Shown here: positions 18,827 through 28,764 of the stretch, piece by piece
Position numbering within the stretch: position 1 is the stretch's first letter
Layout of the letters: each line of letters starts with the position of its first letter
Origin: Pycnococcus provasolii
Lineage: Eukaryota > Chlorophyta > Pseudoscourfieldiophyceae > Pseudoscourfieldiales > Pycnococcaceae
NCBI GenBank assembly: GCA_938743325.2
Contig: OW568870.1
Location: forward strand, 124,001-188,000
Direction: 5' to 3'
DNA: 64,000 nt
Made by a program: the position numbers and the translations under genes
Notes under the pieces: generated by a model
What the model was told of the DNA's origin: nothing
Database searches by the model: none
The model's input: the letters and a program-made list of their open reading frames with translations, nothing else

Positions 18827-20152
18827 ATGTCGGGACCGGCCGCGCGATTCATGGGCGCGCTCCGATCCACCGACGACGCAAGTACGCGCGCCGCCAAGGA
18901 ATGCGCGAGACTGCAGGACGTTGTCACGGACCTGCAGAAGAAACTTGAAGTGGCGCACGACGAAAGAAGGACCGCGACGACGAGCTTGAAGGTGGCCGAA
19001 CGCGCGCTCGGAAAGCTTGAGAGAGATAAGGGAAAACTCGAGACGCAGGTGGTCAACCTCGAGCACGAAGTGCAAAAACAGGCGAACCTAGCAAAGGCGA
19101 GCGCAGCGGAAGTAAGCACACTGCAGGCAAACCTGAGCAGCACGGAGAAACGCGCTGCTGTGCTCGCGAAACGCGACGCCAAGCAGAGAGGTGCAAAGGG
19201 CGTCGGATTTGTGGACGCCAGCCTCGAGGCTCTGCGCGAGGAGAACGCCGCGCTAAGGGCGCAACTCACGCAGACGCGCGAGGACTTCCGCGCGACGGGG
19301 CGCGCGAACGGCGCCGCAAAAGCCGCCGGCGCCGCGGAGGCAGACGGGCTGCGGCGACGCCTCGTGGCTGCCGAGAAGGAGCTTGCTCACTTGAAAAATG
19401 TCGCGCGTGGCACTTCGCCGGCTAAGCGACCCAAATCCGCTGGTGCGGAAGCGCGCGACGAGACGGACACGGAGGTGAGACTGCGTGGCGAGCTCAGCGA
19501 CTGCCAACGCCGTCTCGCCGAGGCGGAGGCGGCAAAGCGGGAGGCGGAGCGCGGCCTGGCGAGATACGAATCGAGCGCGGCACGGCGCGCGGAGGAAAGT
19601 TTTGCGAGCGGGTGGGAGGAGATGCGACGCGACTATCACACGAAGCTCGAGCTTGAGCGCCAGCGCGCGGACACCGCAGAAAGAAACGCGCGAGCGGATG
19701 CGGCGGAGGTTGCGCGCCTGCGAAGGAGACTATCTGTGCTGGAGGAGTCGATAGCCACCGCGCCGCCGGAGAAGGGCGCCACGTCGGTGGTGGATGGAGG
19801 CGCAGCTTATGAGCAGCTGGAGCGCGAAGTTTGCTCGCTGCGCGCGGTTGCGCGCAGGCGAGCAACGGCGCTCGAGGAGCGTGACTTGGCATTGGAGGCT
19901 ATGCAGCGGCGCGTGGATGCCAACGCTCACGCGTACGCCAATGACATACGCAAGGTGAAGAGGGATGCCAGCCGACATAAGGCGGCGGCGGCGGCGGCGG
20001 ATCGTGAAATCGAGATGCAGTACGAGCGATACCGAAAGGCTCTCGACGAACAGAAGAGAGAGAAGATTTCTGCGCAGGAAATTCTTCGGAAGTCTATGGT
20101 CGGACGTGCCGCTGCCGCGTTTGCGTCACTTAATGGAGATCGAACGACTTGA
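18827..20152 (+). CDS. Coiled-coil protein, unrecognised
   Basis: The 441-residue frame is almost entirely heptad-type helix. A short N-terminal stretch (M-S-G-P-A-A-R-F-M-G-A-L) leads into coiled coil at about 20-150, a basic linker with R-P-K-S-A near 205, and further coiled coil to the end. Composition is rich in Ala, Arg and Glu. There is no catalytic motif. Cytoskeletal, centrosomal or ciliary structure is plausible, but nothing decides between them. The start is the first ATG and is followed by a continuous frame; the end is 167 bp from the convergent fructosamine-3-kinase gene. Confidence 0.8.
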   Translation: MSGPAARFMGALRSTDDASTRAAKECARLQDVVTDLQKKLEVAHDERRTATTSLKVAERALGKLERDKGKLETQVVNLEHEVQKQANLAKASAAEVSTLQANLSSTEKRAAVLAKRDAKQRGAKGVGFVDASLEALREENAALRAQLTQTREDFRATGRANGAAKAAGAAEADGLRRRLVAAEKELAHLKNVARGTSPAKRPKSAGAEARDETDTEVRLRGELSDCQRRLAEAEAAKREAERGLARYESSAARRAEESFASGWEEMRRDYHTKLELERQRADTAERNARADAAEVARLRRRLSVLEESIATAPPEKGATSVVDGGAAYEQLEREVCSLRAVARRRATALEERDLALEAMQRRVDANAHAYANDIRKVKRDASRHKAAAAAADREIEMQYERYRKALDEQKREKISAQEILRKSMVGRAAAAFASLNGDRTT

Positions 20153-20319
20153 GGATGAGAATGTCTGCACATACCGCGTACAACTATGGTAACGTAACAA
20201 AAATATTTGCCTGTTAACTTGAAATCCCTCCCACAACTTCCCGTATGTTGAAGGATTGGGAGGAGGAGGAGGAGGAGGATGGGTGGTGGTATATACGGCC
20301 GTATTCGGCGTATTCTGTC

Positions 20320-21330
20320 TTACAAACATCCCAAACTCGAAAGAATGGATGCCGCCGACGAGTAGTAGCTGCTGCCGAACAAGTTGTAGTGGTTGAGATA
20401 GTGGTACAGCTTGTAGATTTGTGCGCGCTTCTCGAATCCCTCCTCCCGTGGTAGCACGTCGAAGTATGCTTGGTAGAATGCGTCGCCAAATCCTGCACAC
20501 CAGCTCATGCCGAATTCCGCCTCAGAGTGCCCATAGTACGACGCCGGGTCGAAGATGCACGGCTTGCCGTCGACGCCGGAGATATTCCCACTCCACAGGT
20601 CGCCGTGCAGAGTTGCCGGCTTGATGGGCCTCTGCACGCCCTCGAAGTACGACTCGAGCTTATCGCACAGTTTCTCCACACCCTTGGTAAGCTCGGCGTT
20701 GCCCGCGAGACGTGCTTGGTGTCGCAGGCGATGCTCCTTGTAGAATTCGATCCAGTCGTCGGTCCACGGGTTGGGCTGTGGCGTTCCTCCGATGGTATTG
20801 TCGACGGGAAATCCAAATTTGCCCTGCTTCGCCTCCTCGTGCAGCGGTTCAGCGCTGTGCATGAGCGCAAGCGCCCGACCGAGTTCTGCCTGGCTTCCGC
20901 CACGAGATAGCTGCAGGCACTCCATCGCGATGAAGCTTCCACTTCTCCCCGGCCTGTTGGCGATTTCTTCGACGCCGTACACGGCTGGTATTGTCAAGGC
21001 TTCGCCTGCGGCGTGCTTCATCGCGTCGAGTCCCTGCTGTTCTCCGGTGAACATGGTGGTATCTCTTCCTAGTGCGACTTTGACGAAAACCGACTTCTTT
21101 GCTTCGGTGTCGTATCTGTAGTTGGACGCCCAGTCTGACGACCCTGCGAACGTCTCCTTGGTGACTTTGGTGTCCAGTTTGGTTTCGATCCACTCCGCGA
21201 CGGAGGCAGCCTCCCTGCGCCATGCCCCCATACTGCGCCTTTTATTCTCAAAGCTGCTGCCTCTGCTTCTTCTCCCTGGGACTCGCGAGGTGGTGAGACA
21301 GTATAGGCGTGGTGCGACGACGTGGGGCAT
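20320..21330 (-). CDS. Fructosamine-3-kinase family protein
   Basis: About 336 residues from the ATG at 21328-21330; an in-frame start at 21396 would add 22 residues. The family phosphorylates the third carbon of glycated lysines, destabilising them (protein deglycation). The kinase-like fold shows a G-S-S-D-W-A-S-N-Y substrate and nucleotide region, a V-F-V-K-V strand with the ATP-binding lysine, the catalytic L-H-G-D-L-W-S-G-N (about 233-241) and F-D-P-A-S-Y-Y-G-H-S-E-A-E downstream, all diagnostic for FN3K/FN3K-related proteins. The basic, Ser-rich first 30 residues resemble an organelle presequence, as in plant homologues. The upstream gap carries a degenerate telomere-like array. Confidence 0.92.
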   Translation of the reverse strand: MPHVVAPRLYCLTTSRVPGRRSRGSSFENKRRSMGAWRREAASVAEWIETKLDTKVTKETFAGSSDWASNYRYDTEAKKSVFVKVALGRDTTMFTGEQQGLDAMKHAAGEALTIPAVYGVEEIANRPGRSGSFIAMECLQLSRGGSQAELGRALALMHSAEPLHEEAKQGKFGFPVDNTIGGTPQPNPWTDDWIEFYKEHRLRHQARLAGNAELTKGVEKLCDKLESYFEGVQRPIKPATLHGDLWSGNISGVDGKPCIFDPASYYGHSEAEFGMSWCAGFGDAFYQAYFDVLPREEGFEKRAQIYKLYHYLNHYNLFGSSYYSSAASILSSLGCL

Positions 21331-21394
21331 GGCGTTTATGCGGATGGAATGGCGAAGGATGGATGGACGATGATATGGTGCGCTGTGACGTGAC

Positions 21395-21484
21395 ACCCGA
21401 ACCCGAACCCTAATCCTAACCCGAACCCGAACCCTAACTGAAAACCCTAACCCTAACCCGAACTGAAAACCCTAACCCGAACCT
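21395..21484. repeat. Degenerate telomere-like array
   Basis: CCCTAA units are mixed with CCCGAA variants and two CTGAAAA interruptions. The array lies about 65 bp upstream of the FN3K start. Confidence 0.9.
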
Positions 21485-21765
21485 GTGGCTCTCCCCTAAC
21501 TCCCCTAACTACTCATAGACTAACTTATCGTCACCAATGTGGGCGATAGATAACCAATGGTCGACGAATCATCAAGGTTGTCCCCCCCTTTTAATAACCC
21601 CTTAATAACCCCTTTTTGCCCCTTGCCCCTTCCCTTGCCCGCCTTGCACATGTCCCTTGCAAGTTACATACTTCTAAGTTGCAAGTTGCCAGCGCGTTGC
21701 TTTCTTTCGCCCCCTCCGGTTGATTCGCCCATGCTTTTCTTGTAAAGTTTATGATAGGGTACGGT

Positions 21766-21809
21766 ACCGGTTTGGAGACCGGTCATAATAAAAGCGAGAC
21801 CGGTCATAA
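21766..21809. repeat. Three ACCGGT palindromes, two inside a 14-bp direct repeat
   Basis: GAGACCGGTCATAA occurs at 21775-21788 and 21796-21809, 21 bp apart (two helical turns). A third ACCGGT is at 21766-21771. The spacing suggests paired dimeric protein sites, but no binding factor can be named. Confidence 0.6.
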
Positions 21810-22073
21810 GGCTTGGAGGACTCTCCGGATTCTGCCTTCTTCCTTCTCTCGTTGCTTTCGCCCTCTGCAAGGTGAGGAGGAAAGTAGTTCTATGTGATGC
21901 CTGGTTGGGCTCGCTCGCAACTCCCACAAGGAGAGAGAGAAGAAGGAGCCTCTCAGGGGCCAGCCACCTCGGGATGCCACCTCTCGCCTCCTCGCCCCTC
22001 TCCGGTCTCTCCCCCTCTCCCTCGAGAGAGGAGAGAAACGCACTCCTCGTGGGATTTGCGAACACCACTCGCC

Positions 22074-22541
22074 ATGTCGGCCGTCCCGTATGGCCGCACG
22101 CTCTCGCTGTGGAAGGGCGACAAGTTCGTGCAGCCCACAATCACCCCGTTCGACGAGCCGGGTGCGCCTACGAAGAAGGTCATCGGTTTCCCAACCGGCT
22201 CCACGCGCAAGCAGGCGACGTACACGGGGAACTACGACGAAGCGGGACGAACAGGGGAGGGAAGCATGTGGCTCCCGCCGTACGAGGCACCTACGGTGGT
22301 GACGGGAGTGTACGAAGCAGACGCGCTCGTCGGCGACGCAAACGTCGCATATCCGAAGGAGCGCGCCATCGACGCCACCTTCGACAAGGAGAATGGCACG
22401 ACGGCATCCGTACTCACCATCCCCATCCCTAAGGCGCCGGATGCCGCGGAGGAGGACCCTGCTCCTAAGCCGGTGAAGTACGACCGCATCAACAAGGTAT
22501 TTTTCCAGGACCCGGACCCGGTTGAGGAGGAGGCTGCTTGA
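22074..22541 (+). CDS. Small acidic protein, unrecognised
   Basis: The 155-residue frame starts M-S-A-V-P-Y-G-R. It is hydrophilic, rich in Pro, Ala, Glu and Lys, and ends D-P-D-P-V-E-E-E-A-A. There is no signal peptide, membrane segment or known motif. The spread of Tyr, Trp and Gly (for example T-Y-T-G-N-Y-D-E and G-S-M-W-L-P-P-Y) looks like a real protein rather than a chance frame, and codon use matches its neighbours. Repeated-sounding phrases such as V-T-G-V-Y-E suggest a short filament- or microtubule-associated protein, but that is a guess. The frame extends upstream, yet the context of this ATG (CGCCATGTC) is better. Confidence 0.65.
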   Translation: MSAVPYGRTLSLWKGDKFVQPTITPFDEPGAPTKKVIGFPTGSTRKQATYTGNYDEAGRTGEGSMWLPPYEAPTVVTGVYEADALVGDANVAYPKERAIDATFDKENGTTASVLTIPIPKAPDAAEEDPAPKPVKYDRINKVFFQDPDPVEEEAA

Positions 22542-22824
22542 TTGTTGATGTAACTGGACTTAAGTTTTACACACACCAGCGTACACGAGCGACGACGGCC
22601 GGCGCGGCGCGCACTCCAAGAGAAGAGCATGAAAGAGGACAAAACTGAAACCCCCAAACAACTGATGCCAAAGGTTAACCCCGAATATCTTTTTTTTCTG
22701 AACGCAATCTCGTCACGTAACTTATTTTCTGATATCTGAATTCTGCCTGATGTGACAAGAAGTGATCAACCGTGCTAATTATTAAAGATTTACTTTGCGA
22801 ATAAAAAATCAATCGTGACTTGCC

Positions 22825-23943
22825 ATGGCGCCTCTCGTCACGCTTTTGTGCTTCATCTTCGTCGCGTATCTCGCGCCTGTCCTCATCTCCCATGCGCTCA
22901 TGCACGCACGTCGTGAAAAAGTGGGAGGAGGAGGAGCGACGACGACCGGCAAGTCCGACCTGATGAGCGCCTCGCTCGAACCAGTTACGATTCTCATGGT
23001 CAACCAATCCGCCGTGGGTCAAGACCAGGTGGGGACAGCCCGACGCATCCCGTGGCGTGTCGTTCGCACGGCATATGAGCGGGAGGATGGATATGTGTGC
23101 CATGTGGTCCTGTACCGGCTATTAGCGGGATACCATGCGTGCGTTCCTGTGCCGCACATGACCCTGGAGATGGCGAGGTCGCTCACGCCGACTTGGGATC
23201 CTCTCGAAGGATGGCATCTGGAATACCCGCGTGGCATTTCGAAACGTCTCAGTGACGTTCGTCTCATGAGCGTCTTTGACAGCGTCGTCGTGAAGAAAAA
23301 TGCTGATCACCACGACATTGCCATTGCCGCGGAGTTCGAAGGGTCGACGCTTCGCACCATGGCTGTACCCATTGGATCCAGCAGCAGTGCCGAGCCGTGG
23401 TCGTCGTCCGGAAATCGACAACAGCAGCAGCAAGTGGTAGCACAGCAAATGATGGTGACGCAAACCGGCACGCCGGTTGCAGGTACCGGCATTTACGGCG
23501 GATTGGCCCAAGCCTCGTCTAGTTTAGTGGAACTCAAGGCTGGTCTTGCGATGATTCCACTCGACGCGTTTGAGACAAACCTCAAACAGCTTCAAGGTTT
23601 CGTCGCGGGTGTCACGGGAACCCTCGAAACCATACCAGGTGGCGCGGCGCTCGTGCCAATCATTGGTGGTATCGGCCAGATCAAGGGTGGTATTCTTGGT
23701 GCCGTTCTCGGCGCCGTGCGAGGTCCCATGAGCATACTCAGCACCGTCTTGCAGTCGAAAGTGCGCATTGTCGCGGATATTGAGCAGCGCCTTGGTCAAT
23801 TCACGCCTGGCGCATTTTTCCCATTGCCGACGGGCAGCGGTGGTGGACCTGGTGGTAGTGGTTCGGCGAGTGCCTCAGCGTCTAGTTTCTCCTCGCCGTT
23901 CTTCAACAACGCCATTTTCGCTACACCACGAATTATGGGTTAG
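22825..23943 (+). CDS. Membrane-anchored or secreted protein, unrecognised
   Basis: The 372-residue protein opens with a strong hydrophobic segment (M-A-P-L-V-T-L-L-C-F-I-F-V-A-Y-L) that could be a signal peptide or anchor. The middle has a Tyr/Trp/His-rich folded part (about 80-165) and a Gln-rich stretch near 195-205. The part at about 245-310 is glycine-rich and moderately hydrophobic, with repeated G-G-I-G and G-A-V-L-G-A-V phrases that could pack in a membrane. The C-terminus is low complexity in Gly, Ser and Ala. I recognise no family. It is convergent with another apparently secreted protein. Confidence 0.65.
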   Translation: MAPLVTLLCFIFVAYLAPVLISHALMHARREKVGGGGATTTGKSDLMSASLEPVTILMVNQSAVGQDQVGTARRIPWRVVRTAYEREDGYVCHVVLYRLLAGYHACVPVPHMTLEMARSLTPTWDPLEGWHLEYPRGISKRLSDVRLMSVFDSVVVKKNADHHDIAIAAEFEGSTLRTMAVPIGSSSSAEPWSSSGNRQQQQQVVAQQMMVTQTGTPVAGTGIYGGLAQASSSLVELKAGLAMIPLDAFETNLKQLQGFVAGVTGTLETIPGGAALVPIIGGIGQIKGGILGAVLGAVRGPMSILSTVLQSKVRIVADIEQRLGQFTPGAFFPLPTGSGGGPGGSGSASASASSFSSPFFNNAIFATPRIMG

Positions 23944-24268
23944 GAAAGAAGTCAGAAGTGAATGAACTAGTAAGCAACGTAGTAGGGAGACGAGAGTGTG
24001 GGGGTTTTGTTTGTTTTGTTGTTTATGTTTGTGAAATCAAGAGTATCAGAAACGATCGGTACAACAAATGTACTGTAACACAGCTATTGTAATGTCTGTT
24101 TGTCAACAACAATTCAACCAACAAAATCAGACGGATGGACGGCGGCAGCGAACGGCAACAAGTCAGCAGTCCAACAAAAAAACCAACAACAACAACAACA
24201 ACACACCACGCCTAACCTCTTATCCGATGCACGGTTGCAACAATTCCCGCTGCCGCGCGACTTTGCTT
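23944..24268. other. Convergent 3' region with (AAC)n
   Basis: This 325-bp gap lies between the 3' ends of two convergent genes and holds both 3' UTRs. It contains T-rich and A-rich stretches and an (AAC)n microsatellite at about 24183-24202. I see no gene. Confidence 0.5.
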
Positions 24269-25618
24269 TTAGGGTCGCGGATCGCCACCGTTGGCAGCGA
24301 GAAGTGCGCTCCCAGCCTGGTAGATGAAGCCACGTTCACCGTCATTCACCTCACCACGATTTTCAGGCGGATCCGGCCCGCGCTTGATAAAGCTCGCAGG
24401 GTCGAGCTCACTTTGGTATCCAACGTCGAACGATTTCACGTCGGATGGCTTCGCAGGATCAACGTTGTTATTCGTAGCCGCATCCGCCGCCTCGCGTCCT
24501 CCGAGAAACAGAGGAACCGCCTCAACGACCGGAATGCCATCGCCGGGCAGGCACATGCGATTCGTTGCACCCTTCTCGCACTCCTTAAGCAGCGCCCAAT
24601 CCTCGAGTCCCTCCTCGGTCTGCATCACGACGAAATGAAGCGCGAACCAGCGATACGGACCCTGATTCGATCCCGTCGGATCGCCGCCACTGAATGGACG
24701 AACGTACATTTTTCCCATGAAGGCGCCTGGCATGCCGTGGATTTCGCGAAGCTCGTCACGGTAGTTGTAGAAGTTTCCGGGCATGCCTGGTGCCCACAGG
24801 CGCGACAACGCCTGCCATTCCAGCGACATCGGATACTGAATCAGTAGGCTGGTTTCCGAGGCATTCGCCCAGCTGCGTCCGAGACCAAACTCACCAGGAA
24901 CGGTGTTCTGCTCCACTCCGAGCAGTTGCGCCTTGTTGCGAACCTTGCCATCAGGTCGAAACACCTTTCCGTTCCACGGCAATCCGCTCGCCATGCGCTC
25001 GTAGTCTCCCTCGGACACAACGCATCCACGCGTGCGTCCTTTTGGCTGCTTACCCGTGAGCGGGAACGAGCTGCGGTACAGCGTGTCTGCGGTTGTGTAG
25101 TTCATGTTCTTGAAGAATGAGTCGCACAGTTCTGAAATATCGCTGTATTTGTCGAGACGTGCGTATGCATTCAGAGACGGTATGTACGTTTTCTCTAACT
25201 TGAGAGGCTGAGGCGTCGTGTCGTCGTCGTTTAGTTTCACGGACTGCGGGTACTTCCAGTACGAATTCTCGTCGAACGGCGGTCTCTCCATGGGTGACAG
25301 GTCACACTTGCATCCGTCTTGCACACGATCGAGCCACATGTCGTCAACACCCGTACGCGCTGCGGCGTTGAGCATTTGTCCCCCCGGCATGGCTAAGATG
25401 GACGCGGGATTCACGAACGAGAGGTGGCGACGATTACCACCACCACTGCCCGATGATGGTGCTGTGTCGACGTCGAGGTCGGGGTGTGCACCGACGTGCT
25501 GCGGCGCCCACTGGACTGACGACAAGGAAGACGTCGCCAAGGAAGAAGCTGAAGAAATCGTAGGGACCATCGTCATCGTCGTCGTCGTCACCACCAGAGC
25601 CGTGAGTACGATCATCAT
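24269..25618 (-). CDS. Predicted secreted protein, unrecognised
   Basis: The 449-residue protein starts M-M-I-V-L-T-A-L-V-V-T and has a clear signal-peptide-like N-terminus. A variable Ser/Gly region, then G-N-R-R-H-L-S-F-V-N-P, precedes a folded-looking domain of about 330 residues with several Cys (C-K-C-D near 103, E-L-C-D, G-C-V-V, K-E-C-E, M-C-L-P), many aromatic residues and N-glycosylation sequons (N-Y-T, N-A-S). This suggests an extracellular or lumenal disulfide-bonded protein. Features such as Y-R-W-F-A-L-H-F-V-V-M-Q suggest a beta-rich core, but I recognise no family or catalytic site. Confidence 0.7.
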   Translation of the reverse strand: MMIVLTALVVTTTTMTMVPTISSASSLATSSLSSVQWAPQHVGAHPDLDVDTAPSSGSGGGNRRHLSFVNPASILAMPGGQMLNAAARTGVDDMWLDRVQDGCKCDLSPMERPPFDENSYWKYPQSVKLNDDDTTPQPLKLEKTYIPSLNAYARLDKYSDISELCDSFFKNMNYTTADTLYRSSFPLTGKQPKGRTRGCVVSEGDYERMASGLPWNGKVFRPDGKVRNKAQLLGVEQNTVPGEFGLGRSWANASETSLLIQYPMSLEWQALSRLWAPGMPGNFYNYRDELREIHGMPGAFMGKMYVRPFSGGDPTGSNQGPYRWFALHFVVMQTEEGLEDWALLKECEKGATNRMCLPGDGIPVVEAVPLFLGGREAADAATNNNVDPAKPSDVKSFDVGYQSELDPASFIKRGPDPPENRGEVNDGERGFIYQAGSALLAANGGDPRP

Positions 25619-26104
25619 CGTGAGAAGGAAAGGCTCAAGAGCGAGAATGAGAATGAAAGGGAGGGATCAGGATGTGTCACACACAAAGGAACGAGGAGCG
25701 GCTTCCAGGACCACACCAAACCACACAGGGTACGTACGGGCGGTACGGCCTCTAGGACGGTGTGACGACAGATTATGTGACCGGTTGTGTTTGGTCGTCG
25801 TAAAAGAACCAATTGAGGATGTGAAAAACAGTGTAAAATTTTCCTCGGATGGTGAAGAAGCCCCGGGGGACGAAACTCTCCCCCCCCCCCCCCCCCTGGC
25901 AGCCTGGGATCTCTCCCCCCATCCCGGGCCGGTCATGTTTCTCGGCTCTTGGACGGTTTGACAGAAATGCAAATATCCGAATTAACAGACCAGCTGCCAT
26001 CTCCGCTCATTTCATCATACATATCATCATCCAGCCAGCACTCTGCACTCTGCACTCAACAGTGATAGTTTGCCCTTCATTTTACGCAGAAGAAGACTTC
26101 CATA
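25619..26104. other. Intergenic region with poly-C tract
   Basis: This 486-bp divergent gap contains a C homopolymer of about 17 bases at 25880-25896 and no convincing frame. The homopolymer is a likely length polymorphism or a site of sequencing uncertainty. Confidence 0.45.
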
Positions 26105-26494
26105 ATGGCGGCTTCACCTCGAATGATGGTGACGAACAACAACAACAAAAAAAATGCAGCAGCAGCTCCAAAAGTTGGAGGACTCAAATCCGCACTAAAG
26201 AACAAGCACAGTCCCGTCAAGCGGAGGCAGACTTGGCGAGCAGATCTTGTCACCGTACATCAAATCACGCCACGATCCAAAAAAATACAACATGATGAAA
26301 TCATCCGCCGAACGAGCACGGCACCCACGTCGTCGTGTCGCAGCACGTCCGCACCAGCAACACAACAAAACAACAACATAGAGCGTGACACCACCACAAC
26401 AACGACAGCGACAGCGACAGCGACAAAAAAGAAACAAATCCCAATCTTTAGGTGCTTTCAACGTACAGTGTCATCGTCATCGCTCGAACTATAA
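26105..26494 (+). CDS. Small basic low-complexity protein, unrecognised
   Basis: The 129-residue frame is rich in Asn, Thr, Lys and Ser. One conserved-looking patch (L-K-S-A-L-K-N-K-H-S-P-V-K-R, then R-Q-T-W-R-A-D-L-V-T-V) resembles short regulatory motifs of the R-x-S/T-W/F type found in phosphatase-1 or kinase substrates. A Thr/Ala run encoded by ACA/GCG repeats lies near 95-108. There is no domain. The gene is tail-to-tail with FZL, 94 bp apart, which fits the window's alternating layout and supports it being real, but coding status is uncertain. Confidence 0.45.
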   Translation: MAASPRMMVTNNNNKKNAAAAPKVGGLKSALKNKHSPVKRRQTWRADLVTVHQITPRSKKIQHDEIIRRTSTAPTSSCRSTSAPATQQNNNIERDTTTTTTATATATKKKQIPIFRCFQRTVSSSSLEL

Positions 26495-26588
26495 GTAGCC
26501 AGGAACACATCATACACACCACCTCAAACAACAACAAAGTAACCAATACAAAAAGAAAAAAAAACATTCAACAAATTTTTCATTTGCA

Positions 26589-28727
26589 TCAAATTTCATC
26601 CACCTCTCTCTTGAGTCTCACCACCTCATCTTGCAATCCACCAATCTTCGACTCCATCTCCACCAACAGCTCCACAAGCACATTCGCTCGTTCCAGCAAA
26701 ACACCGCTGCGACCCATCATCTCCACGCGAACATCCCTCAGGCAGCCACGCTCTAGCTCACGGTCCATGGCATCCAGTAAACGAGACTCAAATCCATCCG
26801 CGGCATCCCTGAGCTTGCCCTTGGCGGAGGAGCGCTTTAACGGCAGATTCACCAAGCTCACGTAAGCGACGCCGAGGGCGAGCACGATGCTCAGAGCGTC
26901 AGATGTCGCCGAGTCCATCACACTCGTCAGCACGAAACCAACCGCGACCGCGCTCGCTATGCCGCGAACGACACCCGAGCTCGCCTCGCGCACCTCGTTT
27001 GCCAGAGCAGTCGCGGCAGCATCCGCATTCACGCTCGCAATCACGTCGCTGGGCGTCTCGAGGTCATCGTCGGTATCACCCTCGGCGGCGGCGGCTTTCG
27101 TGTCGTCGTCACGGTCCACCGCGGGAGGTGCCTGCAGCACGTCGAGAGCCTCCGCGCGCTCCTGCAGATAGACGTCGTAATTTTCCATCGCACGATCGCG
27201 ATTCTCCGCGCACCAGTTGACGAACTCTGTCGCCGCGGATGTGAGCGATCCCAAACTCTCGCCGGCAATCTCGCCCTCAACAATTGCACGCCATCCGGAA
27301 TCGCCGCCGCCGCCACCGCTTTCGGCAATCGCCGCCACGCGAGCTTTGTCGCCGTCATCCACCAGCTTCATCACCTCCTTCGCCTCCTCCGACATCTCCT
27401 CGACGGTGGCGGCACCATCCTCCTCCTCCTCCTCGCCGTCGCCACCAAGCGCGTATTTGATCACCTGGCCGTAGTTGGACAGGCGAATCACGCGGTCAAA
27501 GTACCCGCCGCCTCGTTCCACCGCGCGTCGAATCGCGTCCGAAACGCGTCCCTTCTGCATCATCGCGTCCTTCTTCATGTCCTCCTCGAAACCCGCAACC
27601 TGAGCCTGCACGCTCGACAGAGCATTCACCTCCGCCTCCGCACGCATCCTCAACTCCGCCACGGAGGCCCCCGCGGCGGTCAGAAGCGCATTCGAGACAT
27701 TCAACGGTGTTGTCAACTTCAGGCGTGCCGCCTCCGCCGCGCGGCTGGAATCGGCACTCACGTACGACTTGAGCAGCGCCTCCACGGCGTCGAAATTGCT
27801 TGCGGTGTAGTTCGCATCCTTCGCCAGCTCCTCGCCCACGCGATCATACGCCTCCAGCACCTCCGCCTCGAGGGCATCCTCCGTATTGCCCGAGGAAGGT
27901 GCGTACGGTATGCCCAGTCTGTCGCGCACCGCCTTCTTGGCGTTCAGCGCGCCTCGCGCAGATACCTCGAACACCATTGCGTCGGCGACGTTGAGAATCT
28001 CGCGCGCGTTGCGCTGTACGTACTCGCGCACCTGCGCGCGCTCGTCGTCGTTCGAAAGCAGGTCCGCCTTGTTCACCACGAACACCACCTTCTTTCCCCA
28101 GTCCTGGATGTAGCTGAGAAACTTCGTCTCGCTTTCGGTGAATGGCCGATCGGCGCTGACGACAAACAGCACGAGATCCGCACGGGGGATGTACTCCTCC
28201 GTGAGCTGCTTCTGCCTCTTCAGCACGACGTTCGTGCCTGGCGTGTCCACGAGGCACATGCGCTTGAGTACCGGCGCGCCGATGCCGCGCTGAAATCGCC
28301 CGTCGGACGTGCGCACGACATCTGAGACGAAGTCCACCTTGCCACTGCGCTCGTCGCGCTCTGGCGCAAGGTAACGCAGCTCCGTCACCTCGTTTGTCGT
28401 GGGCAGAATGCCCTCCTGCAGGAATGCGCCGCCAAGCAGCGCATTCAGCAGTGTGCTCTTACCCGCGTTGAACTCTCCCACCACCACGCAGAGGATTGGG
28501 TCCGCAAGAGCCGCCATGCAGTCGGGGAGCAGGTCGAGCTCCTCGAGTGTGACGGGCACGTCGTCTCGCAGGAACGAGTACAGGCGCTCGAGCAGCTCCC
28601 CCTCATTCGCACGCAGGCGATCGGCGGTGGATTGCGTCGTCGACAGCTCCTCCTCCACCACGACAGCAGCCGATGCATCATTTGCGACAGCAACGTTGGA
28701 GGCAGTGGTGGTGCTGCGTTCCTCCTC

Positions 28728-28764
<37 letters not shown>

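Larger units (their letters stand above)
21331..22073. other. Intergenic region with repeats, FN3K / small acidic protein
   Basis: This 0.74-kb divergent gap contains a telomere-like array next to the FN3K 5' end and a duplicated GAGACCGGTCATAA motif. Between 21840 and 22073 open frames exist in several phases, but none looks like protein, so this is taken as 5' UTR and promoter. Confidence 0.45.
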
